Below are positions 37,435 through 46,427 of a stretch of 64,000 bases of DNA, in pieces. The stretch's first letter is position 1, and every line of letters starts with the position of its first letter. This DNA is from Uranotaenia lowii (taxonomy: Eukaryota > Arthropoda > Insecta > Diptera > Culicidae). The notes under the pieces are model-generated. The model saw nothing but the letters and a program-made list of their open reading frames with translations. It was not told the DNA's origin and did not search any database. The position numbers were made by a program, and so were the translations under genes. The stretch is from assembly GCF_029784155.1 (NCBI RefSeq), contig NW_026597299.1, positions 181,001-245,000 of the forward strand, in the 5' to 3' direction.

Positions 37435-39415
37435 AAACCGCATGCCCAAGAGTTGAATATCTTGACTTTGTCAGACGCCCTCATCGATTGTCGCCTTGGT
37501 TCGTCAAGTCCAATCCGTTTCCTCATAGACTCTGGAGCTGACGTCAACATCATCGGTGGTGATGATTGGAGACGTCTTAAAAGTGAATTTCACGCTGGAA
37601 AGGCTTTTCTCAGGCCAATTGAGTTGGACACATGCACAGACCTGCGATCATATGCATCTAGTAACCCTATTGCTGTCCGATGTAGCTTCAAAGCTAGGGT
37701 AGAAGTTCTAGGATACAGCAAACCTTCTATAGAGGCTGATTTCCTCGTGGCTGACGCAGGGCGCCGTTCTTTGTTAGGACGAGCAACAGCAGGAGATCTG
37801 AAATTGTTAAGAGTAGGAATTTCTGTTAATTCTTGTGAAACTGTGGAGCAATTCGAAAAGTTTCCTAAAGTGCCGGGTGTTCTTATAAGATTTAGCGTGG
37901 ACAAATCTGTACCACCCACGAAAAACGCTTATTTTAACGTCCCCGCTGCCTTTAGAGAAAGTGCTAAATCGAGACTCCAAGAAATGGAAAATCAGGGTAT
38001 TATAGAACGAGTCACGACCGCCCCCGATTGGATAAGTGGGATGTCAGCGGTACCCAAAGGAAGAAACGATTTTCGCTTGGTCGTGAACATGCGCGCTCCT
38101 AACCGCGCGATCAAGCGAGAATATTATCGCATGCCTCTCTTGGACGAGATGAGAATTAAGCTACATGGAGCTAGATATTTTTCTAAATTGGATATTTCGA
38201 ATGCTTTCTATCACTTGGAGCTTCATGAGAGTTCTAGAGACTTAACGACGTTTCTAGCGGAAACGGGTATGTTTCGCTTCACGCGATTAATGTTCGGGGT
38301 CAATGCAGCTCCTGAGATATTCCAACGCGAAATGTCTCGGATCCTAGAAAACGTGGAAAATAAAATCGTATTCATTGACGACATCCTTGCGTACGCCGGT
38401 AGCTTGAACGAACTGCGCAGGACGGTTGCCCAAATCCTCAGAATACTGCGATCTAATAATCTCACCATTAATGCTTCAAAATGTGAATTCGACAAAACCA
38501 GAATAAAATTTCTAGGTCACGAATTAGACGAACACGGCTTTCACATCGATGAGGCCAAAGTAGCAGATATTCGAAAATTCAGGAAACCATCAACTACTTC
38601 AGAGCTCAGAAGCTTTCTGGGCTTAGCTTCCTATGTCAGTCCATACATCCGCAACTTTGCGGACACTGCGAGCCCCCTGTGGGCAGTTATCAGTTCTAAC
38701 ACATGGATATGGGGAGACGACCAAACTAAGTCATTTGAATCCTTAAAAGATCAGATCACGCATCGTACAATCTCACTCGGGTATTTCTCGGAGTCTTCAA
38801 AAACAATCTTGTACACAGACGCTTCCCCTAATGCTCTTGGAGCCGTCCTTGTGCAAGACGATGCTAAGCACCCTCCTCGAATAATTTCCTTTGCATCGAA
38901 AGCACTCACCCCAACTGAAAAACGATACCCTCAAAACCAACGTGAAGCACTGGGTGCAGTATGGGCTGTCGAACACTTTGCGTATTTTTTGCTTGGGCGG
39001 CAATTCACTCTTCGTACTGACGCCCAGGGATTCACCTTTATACTTAACAGATCGCGAGAAGCTTCTAAACGAGCCTTAACACGCGCGGACGGTTGGGCAC
39101 TTAGGCTTAGTCCCTACAATTTTGAAGTTGAATACGTTCGGGGCCAAGATAATATTGCAGATTCGTCATCGCGGTTATACGAAGGTGAAGATGGGCCCTT
39201 CGAAGAGCACGTTAGTCCCTGGGAAATAGCCTCCCTGCAGGCCAACACGATACAGTTCATCACTGAAGACGAGATTAAAAAAGCTACCGCGTCCGATCAA
39301 CAACTCACGGAAGTACAAGACGCCCTAGAGACAGGAGTTTGGCCTAAACACCTCAAAAGATATGAGGCACTTAGCAAAGATTTATCTGTGGAAGAGGGAA
39401 TTTTGATAAAAACAG
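37435..39415 (+). CDS. pol: Gypsy Pol: protease, reverse transcriptase, RNase H
   Basis: Continuous from the acceptor at 37435. The aspartic protease DSGADVNII is at about 37528. The reverse transcriptase spans about 37900-38560, with the catalytic FIDD box at 38371-38382 (xxDD form). The tether follows, then RNase H with YTDAS at about 38812 and a later DNIADSSSR-type end. The segment uses no ATG of its own near the start; the first in-frame open codon is a TTG at 37453. It therefore needs fusion to Gag by splicing or some recoding. All polymerase catalytic residues look intact. The frame closes at a TGA (39418-39420) inside a second intron-like segment. Confidence 0.9.
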
Positions 39416-39476
39416 GTTGATCATTATATTTGTCTCCTTTGGTTCGCATAATTAAAATAAACTTCCTAATTGACAG
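39416..39476 (+). other. Candidate intron between RNase H and integrase (61 nt)
   Basis: It starts GTTGATCA, ends AATTGACAG, and is AT-rich. It holds the in-frame TGA. The donor splits a glycine codon after its first base and the acceptor restores the same glycine, so the frame is kept. At 61 nt it has typical dipteran intron size. Confidence 0.65.
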
Positions 39477-40645
39477 GTTGCGCAGTGATTCCGGAGTCGC
39501 TTCGACGAGCCACATTGGAAGTAGCCCACGAAGGCCATCCTTCTTCAGCTAAACAGAAAAGCATTCTGAGGCAACGCGTGTGGTGGCCAGGTATGTCCAA
39601 AGATGCGGAATCTTGGGTGGAGTCTTGCCAAATTTGTGCAACTAACGGTAAACCTGAAAAAACCACACCAATGCAACGAACATTTTCACCCAAAACGGTT
39701 TGGGAAACGTTGGCCTTGGACTTCAATGGACCTTATCAGAAATTTGGCGGTAGTTCTATTCTGGTCATTATTGATTACCGCTCTAGATATATAATCGCGC
39801 GACCCGTAAAATCAACGAGTTTTGAAAATACTCGGAAAATATTAGACGACGTTTTTGAAAAGGAAGGTTTCCCACAGAATATTAAGTCTGATAACGGACC
39901 TCCATTCAACGGCGACGATTATCAGGAGTATTGCAAAGAACGCGGAATAAACGTTTTGTATTCTACGCCCCTGCATCCTCAGCAAAATGGCCTAGCAGAG
40001 AGTTGTATGAAGCTGGTAAATAAAGCAATGGCAGCAGCACATACGAAAGGAACTAACTATGTAGAGGAACTTAACGCTGCTGTGCGAGCTTACAACGCTG
40101 CCTCCCATTCTGTAACTAAAGTTCCGCCCGAAGAAGTTATGATGGGTAGGAAAATAAAGCGTAATCTTCCGTTAATATGTCGCGGTAAAGTTCAAATAGA
40201 TGACGACTTATTAAACTCTAGGGACCGAATGTCTAAGCTTACAGCTAAGGAACGAGAGGATAAAAAACGCGGCGCTCGCTCATGTCGTATAAAACCCGGA
40301 GATACCGTCATAGTAGAACGCCACACACGAGCTAAAGGAGATTCACGTTTCGATCCTCGGAAATTCACCGTTCTGAAGGAAAATCATGGCAATCTCTTAC
40401 TGAATGATGAAGCTGGACAACTCCTTAAACGGCACGTTTCCCAGACCAAGAAGGTTCACGTTTGGAGGCAGATTAAAAGCACATCCGATAATGCAGGCGA
40501 TCAACAGCATTCTATAGTTGAGCAACATGAGAAAACTCCAGCAATTTCTCCAACCGATAATGTCCGTCGATCCACAAGAGTTAAACAGCCTTCAGTTTTT
40601 CTTCAAAACTACGTTTACGACATGCACACCGTAAACGAATCATAA
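39477..40645 (+). CDS. pol (integrase): Gypsy integrase
   Basis: About 389 residues. It has an N-terminal HHCC zinc-binding domain (H-x3-H about 39528-39540, then CQIC about 39633-39644). The catalytic core has D in ALDFNGPY (about 39720), D in SDNGPP (about 39890) and E in NGLAES 35 residues later, giving a complete D,D-35-E triad. A basic C-terminal part follows, with a KPGDTVIVERH-like region of the SH3-type DNA-binding domain. The enzyme joins element DNA to the chromosome. No chromodomain is seen. It is separate from the RT frame only because of the 61-nt segment. Confidence 0.9.
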
Positions 40646-41019
40646 GATCCGGATGTCCAGTTAAAATAAACCTAAAATAAATGAAAAAATCATAAAAATA
40701 TTTCAACATCTTACCATGATACGTTTAGTTAAAATTTGCAATCCTTTGTTTGTTTTTGTTTTGGTCGCCGCACCCTTTGATGGCGAAAGAGATAAGAGGG
40801 AAAACAGCAAGAATGTTTTGGTCAACTGTGGTACTGCGAAACACTGGGAAAAAATGTTCATTTTTTATTGAAAGTTTATTATGGTATTTCGGAAGTTATT
40901 AACAATACACCTAAAAAAAAAATAAATCAATAAAACTAAATTATTATCGAAAAAAAGTAAAGAAACCGAACAAATAGTCAGTTTTATCCTTTGCAAATTT
41001 CTTTAGGGAAGAAGGAGGA

Positions 41020-41209
41020 TGTGTGGTCGCATAATGATTCTTGGCAACACGGGCTTGCACGTCAATGCCCAAGCCTCGCCAGTCTAGTGAACACCACCGC
41101 TAACTACGGCAGCTTCCTCGGATCAACCCCAAACTAAAGGTAAGGCATTTTCCCCGCATAAGCTCGAGTGGACAATTCCCGAGGCCCGACGCCCTGGCGG
41201 ACTTGCATA
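41020..41209 (+). repeat. Gypsy 3' LTR
   Basis: It reads identical to the 5' LTR over 190 bp, preceded by the polypurine tract AGGGAAGAAGGAGGA and followed by GCTAT. Confidence 0.9.
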
Positions 41210-42245
41210 GCTATAAATTGGTGACATTAATAAATTATATAGAAAATTTGAAAGAAAAATTGCCCACGGCAAAATATGTATGGCTTAAGAAGAATCATGG
41301 CTACGGAAACTACGTAAAGAGAGAATCTTAAGCGGAGAGGTGCCCGAAATTTACAAGCAGTTTTGAATTTCCGAACAGCTTGCTGTGATGCGACAAAATA
41401 CGCGACTGGTGGTAGTTGGAAAGTATCTGAAGCTGGTTGTAAATAAATTAATGATACGAAGTGAAAATATGATGTGACACGCTTACGGCCTACTATGACG
41501 TAGAGGTCAAAATGCGATTAGAAGAGCAATGTTCAATCGCTTCCAAAGAGCCAGGCGGGGCGAGGTTTTCTTGAATGCATGGTTACTCCGGTCGTTACTG
41601 CAATTCGGTTGTTAATAACTAGCTCGTAGAGTTTGTGTTGCGCGTGGTGCGGAAAGCCTAATTTGTCCTTTATAATATCGCGTTTGGCGGGAGTGCGTGC
41701 ATGCCTGTTTGAATGGTGGACGTACCCTAAGTATCAAGAGAAGAATTCAGAGTTTGAACGTGTGCTGAAGAAGAAATGCGTATTGGTTTCATGGCACAAC
41801 AGTGTTTTAGATCAGGTGGAAATCAGTATGGATATAGGTAAGCTTCAAGTGTCTTGAGGTAAGATTGGTAAGAAGGTACGATTATTTCACTATATGTTCA
41901 ATTATTGCATTTAAAGAATATATTATATAAGAACGTACAAACAGTTGCCAGCTGGGCAGGTATCTACACGTATGCGGAATACCTGTCGTAGATTCTTAAC
42001 TCTAAATATGTTATGAATTTTATACGGTTGCGAAACTGTTTGCTCGTTCTACAAATAAGACATACACCTACACGAAACATTTTCATTTCATGACAGTTCA
42101 CACGAAGCCATGGTGTCGGGTATGTGGTAATTTGCATTGAAGATTGGCCGAACCAAAAATCTAAAGGATGCAAGTTAGCGCATACGTTGGCGAAACTGCG
42201 GTGAATCCGTGCACCCATGGTGGATTTTCTACATACATACATACA
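41210..42245. other. Non-satellite block, right part
   Basis: Continuation of the unrecognised segment at 34603-34901. It ends in (ACAT)n, about four units at 42229-42245, directly against satellite sequence. A short repeat tail of that kind is compatible with a non-LTR retrotransposon 3' end, but no reverse transcriptase is seen. Open frames at 41633-41857 (+) and 41964-42242 (-) have no recognisable domain. Confidence 0.4.
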
Positions 42246-42904
42246 TTCTGAGCTTAATTTGGGATCACAACTTCAAAATGCGATTTCTGGCCTTTAGAAG
42301 CGTTCTTCGGCCATTCTAAGCTTAATTTGGGATCACAACTTTAAAATGCGATTTCTGGCCTTTAGAAGCGTTTTTCGGCCATTCTAAGCTTAATTTGGGA
42401 TCACAACATTAAAATGCGATTTCTGGCCTTTAGCAGCGTTTTTCGGCCATTCTGAGCTTAATTTGGGATCACAACTTTAAAATGCGATTTCTGGCCTTTA
42501 GAAGCGTTTTTCGGCCATTCTGAGCTTAATTTGGGATCACAACTTTAAAATGCGATTTCTGGCCTTTAGAAGCGTTTTTCGGCCATTCTAAGCTTAATTT
42601 GGGATCACAACTTTAAAATGCGATTTCTGGCCTTTAGAAGCGTTTTTCGGCCATTCTGAGCTTAATTTGGGATCACAACTTTAAAATGCGATTTCTGGCC
42701 TTTAGAAGCGTTTTTCAGCGATTCTGAGCTTAATTTGGGATCACAACTTTAAAATGCGATTTCTGGCCTTTAGAAGCGTTTTTCGGCCATTCTAAGCTTA
42801 ATTTGGGATCACAACTTTAAAATGCGATTTCTGGCCTTTAGAAGCGTTTTTCGGCCATTCTGAGCTTAATTTGGGATCACAACTTTAAAATGCGATTTCT
42901 GGCC
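42246..42904. repeat. 68-bp satellite array, block 3 (about 10 units)
   Basis: Same monomer, ending at TTTCTGGCC, where the BEL/Pao element is inserted. Variants such as CAACTTCAAAATG, GCGTTCTTCGG and TTAGCAGCG occur. Confidence 0.95.
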
Positions 42905-43490
42905 TGTTGCGTGGGATTATAGCCCACAGATTGGGTTTCCAGTTTGAGCGTGTAGGAAAAAAGCGGTAAACGTCAGACGAAAAATAACGTATTTTTATTG
43001 GATTTCGGGATCTCGTCACAACGTGTTTTGCAAACGTTTACTAAGTTCCAAGTGCTTTAGCTTTTCGCGAATTTGTAGTGGATAATATTAGGTTTCTGAT
43101 ATCTCCAAGTAAGTTTAAGCTTTTTATATAATCGCCTTCAGTACTAATTGAAAGGTTTTCCTAAATCTAGCGATTTGTCGCTCGAAGTTGACGAAGAGCG
43201 TTCTCGTTGAACATTCCGGTTTCTAGGGCCAATTACACTGTGATTCAGCTCAAGTTGCCCCGTTTCCATGTAAGTTTTTTTCTGTATAGAATTGGAATAT
43301 TTGTTAATCTAAACATCTTATCAGACGCTAGGCAATCTGTATCCGGAACGCCGGAACGTAGCACTCGAGTACAGACGAGTTAAGAAAGGGAACTATTTGT
43401 AAGTAACCGAATTTGTTTTTGTTGTACCTCAATTTTAAATAAATTGCCTTTGCAGTTGAGTCGAGGACGGACTACAGAAAAACCCAAACA
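42905..43490 (+). repeat. BEL/Pao 5' LTR
   Basis: 586 bp. It contains two small GT-AG pairs of intron size in its 3' half: 43270-43324 (GTAAGT to TTATCAG) and 43399-43455 (GTAAGT to TTTGCAG). The same pairs are present in the 3' LTR. Confidence 0.9.
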
Positions 43491-43511
43491 AGCTCAAAAA
43501 TAACCTGCGGA

Positions 43512-43991
43512 ATGAGTGCTACGGATTCCAATCAACATAACCTGCAAATTTCATCCCAGCATAATTGCATAGGATGCACGCAGCCGGATGAAATCCAGGA
43601 TATGGTGGCATGTGACGAGTGCTCCCAGTGGTGGCATTATAATTGCGCCGGAGTAAATGCCTCTATTGCCGACAAATCGTTCCGTTGTGCCCAATGTACC
43701 GGAAAATCCAGGAAAACGAATACTTCTTCGTTCCATACAATGCGATCCACTTCCTCAAAACATTCAACATCTTCGCTGGCCCGGCTCCGGTTGCAACAGC
43801 TGGAGGAGCAAAAACAGTTGGAAGATAGATTGAGGAAAGAAAAGGCAGAGCAAGCAGAGAAGGATCGATTACTCCTAGCAGAACAAGCCGAAAAAGATCG
43901 CTTCTATCTGGCGGAAAAGCACCAACTACAATTGGAATTGCTGGGCGAAGAATCTCAGGCAGGAAGCGAACGTAGTTTCGAGTCACGGGAG
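43512..43991 (+). pseudogene. BEL/Pao Gag N-terminus with PHD finger, cut by insertion
   Basis: The ATG at 43512 opens about 160 residues of BEL sequence. First comes a PHD-type zinc finger (about residues 19-63): C-x2-C, CDEC, H-x4-C within WWHYNC, then CAQC, a C4HC3 pattern. A Ser/Thr-rich link and a strongly charged coiled coil follow (about 95-150, LRLQQLEEQKQLEDRLRKEK and onward). PHD fingers usually read histone H3 tails, so this Gag may contact chromatin; that is inference. The frame ends in the LTR of the nested element (stop at 44001-44003) and continues in the same phase after that element at 46428. Confidence 0.85.
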
Positions 43992-46427
43992 TGTGGTAGA
44001 TAGATTCTAGGAAATGGTAACAGTGAACGAACTTAACATTCTTGGTACGCAAAATATGTGTATGCTTTTAACGACACATACTTTGATAGCAGATAAACGT
44101 TTAAAATAAACTGTGGTAATGAAACACACTGTGTTGATAGAGCGTGACATTCAATGCATGTAGTGGTGAGCTAGAAGAATTTTTAAAAACAATCACTACT
44201 ACATTAATAAAAGAGGATGGAAGAAGTTTTGGGGGGAATTGGATGACGGTTGAATCTGGTGAGTCGGTCTTTCAACGAGATTTGGTCCGAAGTGATGTGT
44301 TTCCGCATCTGGAGATTCGAAAGAAAAATTTGGATTGCAGCTACGACAATGGCGTGGTCTTCGCTCCCGGAACAACATAACCTGAATGAGGATCAGATTT
44401 TGATAACATACAAAATGGTGAGTATGAAGTGAATCTAAAATAGGATAATTTGAGAACGATGACGGTGAACATAATTTTTAGCCATTTTTGTGGCGGTATC
44501 ACTTTTCAGAAGAGTTTTTTTGAAAAGAATATGCTGTGTGTGATCGGGTGGCAGTACCTAGAAGCGCTAAATGAAAACTGTTGGGTGGCAGTACCCGAAC
44601 AAAAAAAAAAGAATGATCATGGGTGACAGGACCCAAAAATGAAAATTAAAATGCAGGGTGGCAGTACCCATGCTGTAAAATATTGATAGGGTGGCAGGAC
44701 CCAAAAGAAAAAAAACATTGTTGGGTGGCAGTACCCAGTCAAATGAAAAATGTTGTTAGGGTGGCAGTACCCTTAAAAAGAAAAAAAATCGCTGGGTGGC
44801 AGAGCCCAGGCAAATAATTAGAAGAGGGTGGCAGTACCCGGTAAAAAAATGTCAATGTTCGGTGGTAAGACGCAAAAATAAATGCATGATGATGGGGTGG
44901 CCCTAGACCCTAGAATGGAAATAGCTGAAAAAATATTCGAATGGTGTAAAAAAACAATTTTAATCTAACAATAAAATATAATTGAAAAATAACAGGGTGT
45001 CAGAGCTCGGTAGAAAAAATGATATTGTAAGTGTTAGTAGTCCGCCTGTTAAAAAAAAAGATGATGGGATGTCAGTACCCAAGAAGGAAAATTGAAGTGG
45101 TTGGGTGGTAGCATCCACAAAAAAAACGAAAGGGTGGTACGACCCTATTAAAAGAAAAAGAAATTTATGCTAAAGTAACATGACTGAAAAAAAAATTTCT
45201 GGGTAGCAGAAATTGAAACAAAAACCGTATTGAAATTCTCTGTGAAAAAAGCTGGTGAAGCCCATATGGAAAAAATGTGTGAGGGAAAAAATAAATGAAA
45301 AATTGTATGATGACCTTATATGTGACAAATAAGTGGATCATGCTGTGTTAAAAAAACATTAATGCCTAATTCTAAACATATACAAATTACCACTAATAGT
45401 CAAAAAAAAATTAATTAAAATTTGTTTTCTAAACACCTTTTAACTCAAACTTAATTTTCTGTTAAGCATAGAACGCAAAATAAAATTGGTATTGGGATAT
45501 AATCGAACTGATTAAGCTAATAAAATCTATCAAGAAAAAAACATGAAACAATTTTCTTGTGTTAAAGTATATTTAAAAAAAAGGAAAAAAATAGTTAAAA
45601 ATGAAATTTTGGGATCAATATTAAGTGCGATAATATTTTGAATAAGGAAACACTGAAGAACGATGATTGAATTTTGCAATGAATTATTTAAAAAAAGCAT
45701 TTTCGAGGGACGAAAATTACCAAGTACGAGATAATCCGGTCAGAAACATTTGATCCGTTTATGAAGTGCTTTATTATAGTTCCATTAATAAGAAGAAGCT
45801 TAATGTTCAATGAAATTTTATAAGACTGATGATTTATATTTTTAAGCAGTCCTTGAATGGTGATTAAAAAAAACGTTATCGATAAATATTATTTAAAAAT
45901 TAAGTATGTGGGAATAATTCTCTTACAAATAGATGAAAACCCTTACACCCACTGCCCATTGAACATCGTTGACAGAAATAAAATCATGTCATAAGGATGC
46001 TTGTTCTACCCACTTTGAAACTATTCTTGTTTACCACTTTATGAAATTTAAGAGTAGAGTAGTAGGCGAATGTGGTAGATAGATTCTAGGAAATGGTAAC
46101 AGTGAACGAACTTAACATTCTTGGTACGCAAAATATGTGTATGCTTTTAACGACACATACTTTGATAGCAGATAAACGTTTAAAATAAACTGTGGTAATG
46201 AAACACACTGTGTTGATAGAGCGTGACATTCAATGCATGTAGTGGTGAGCTAGAAGAATTTTTAAAAACAATCACTACTACATTAATAAAAGAGGATGGA
46301 AGAAGTTTTGGGGGGAATTGGATGACGGTTGAATCTGGTGAGTCAGTCTTTCAACGAGATTTGGTCCGAAGTGATGTGTTTCCGCATCTGGAGATTCGAA
46401 AGAAAAATTTGGATTGCAGCTACGACA
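43992..46427 (+). mobile_element. Small non-autonomous LTR element nested in the BEL gag
   Basis: 357-bp direct repeats at 43992-44348 and 46071-46427 start TGTGGTAGATAG and end CTACGACA (TG...CA), with one difference noted (G/A near 44267/46346). The TSD GGGAG lies at 43987-43991 and 46428-46432. The 1722-bp interior has no coding capacity. A TGGCG-type primer-binding candidate starts at 44350, one base after the LTR, as in the gypsy element. The interior holds a hairpin repeat array and long AT-rich DNA. This is a TRIM/LARD-like design that needs enzymes from elsewhere. Confidence 0.88.
44540..45140 (+). repeat. Array of GGGTGGCAGTACCC hairpin motifs, about 35-bp period
   Basis: About ten clear and several decayed copies of GGGTGGCAGTACCC are separated by about 20 A-rich bases, for example at 44548, 44582, 44656, 44690, 44722 and 44758. 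Each has a GGGT/ACCC stem, with compensating-type variants such as GGGTGGCAGAGCCC. It lies inside the small LTR element. Confidence 0.85.

Larger units (their letters stand above)
34902..41209 (+). mobile_element. Complete Ty3/gypsy LTR retrotransposon
   Basis: 190-bp LTRs at 34902-35091 and 41020-41209 read identical. The 5-bp TSD GCTAT lies at 34897-34901 and 41210-41214. A TGGCG-starting primer-binding candidate lies at 35093 (one base after the LTR), and a polypurine tract AGGGAAGAAGGAGGA sits before the 3' LTR (41005-41019). The total is 6308 bp with Gag, protease, RT, RNase H and integrase in that order, and no env. Identical LTRs indicate a recent insertion. Paired CCHC knuckles and domain order suggest a mag/SURL-like lineage, but the clade is uncertain. 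The pol region contains intron-like interruptions (see findings). Confidence 0.92.

Noticed and set aside
44540..45140. GGGTGGCAGTACCC array as CRISPR
   Set aside because: Spacers are A-rich, of uneven length and low complexity, and the array sits inside an LTR element.
46223..46427. Apparent N-terminus of the 1230-codon BEL frame
   Set aside because: These codons lie in the 3' LTR of the nested small element. The same sequence occurs at 44144-44348 without BEL Pol behind it. The BEL Gag really starts at 43512.
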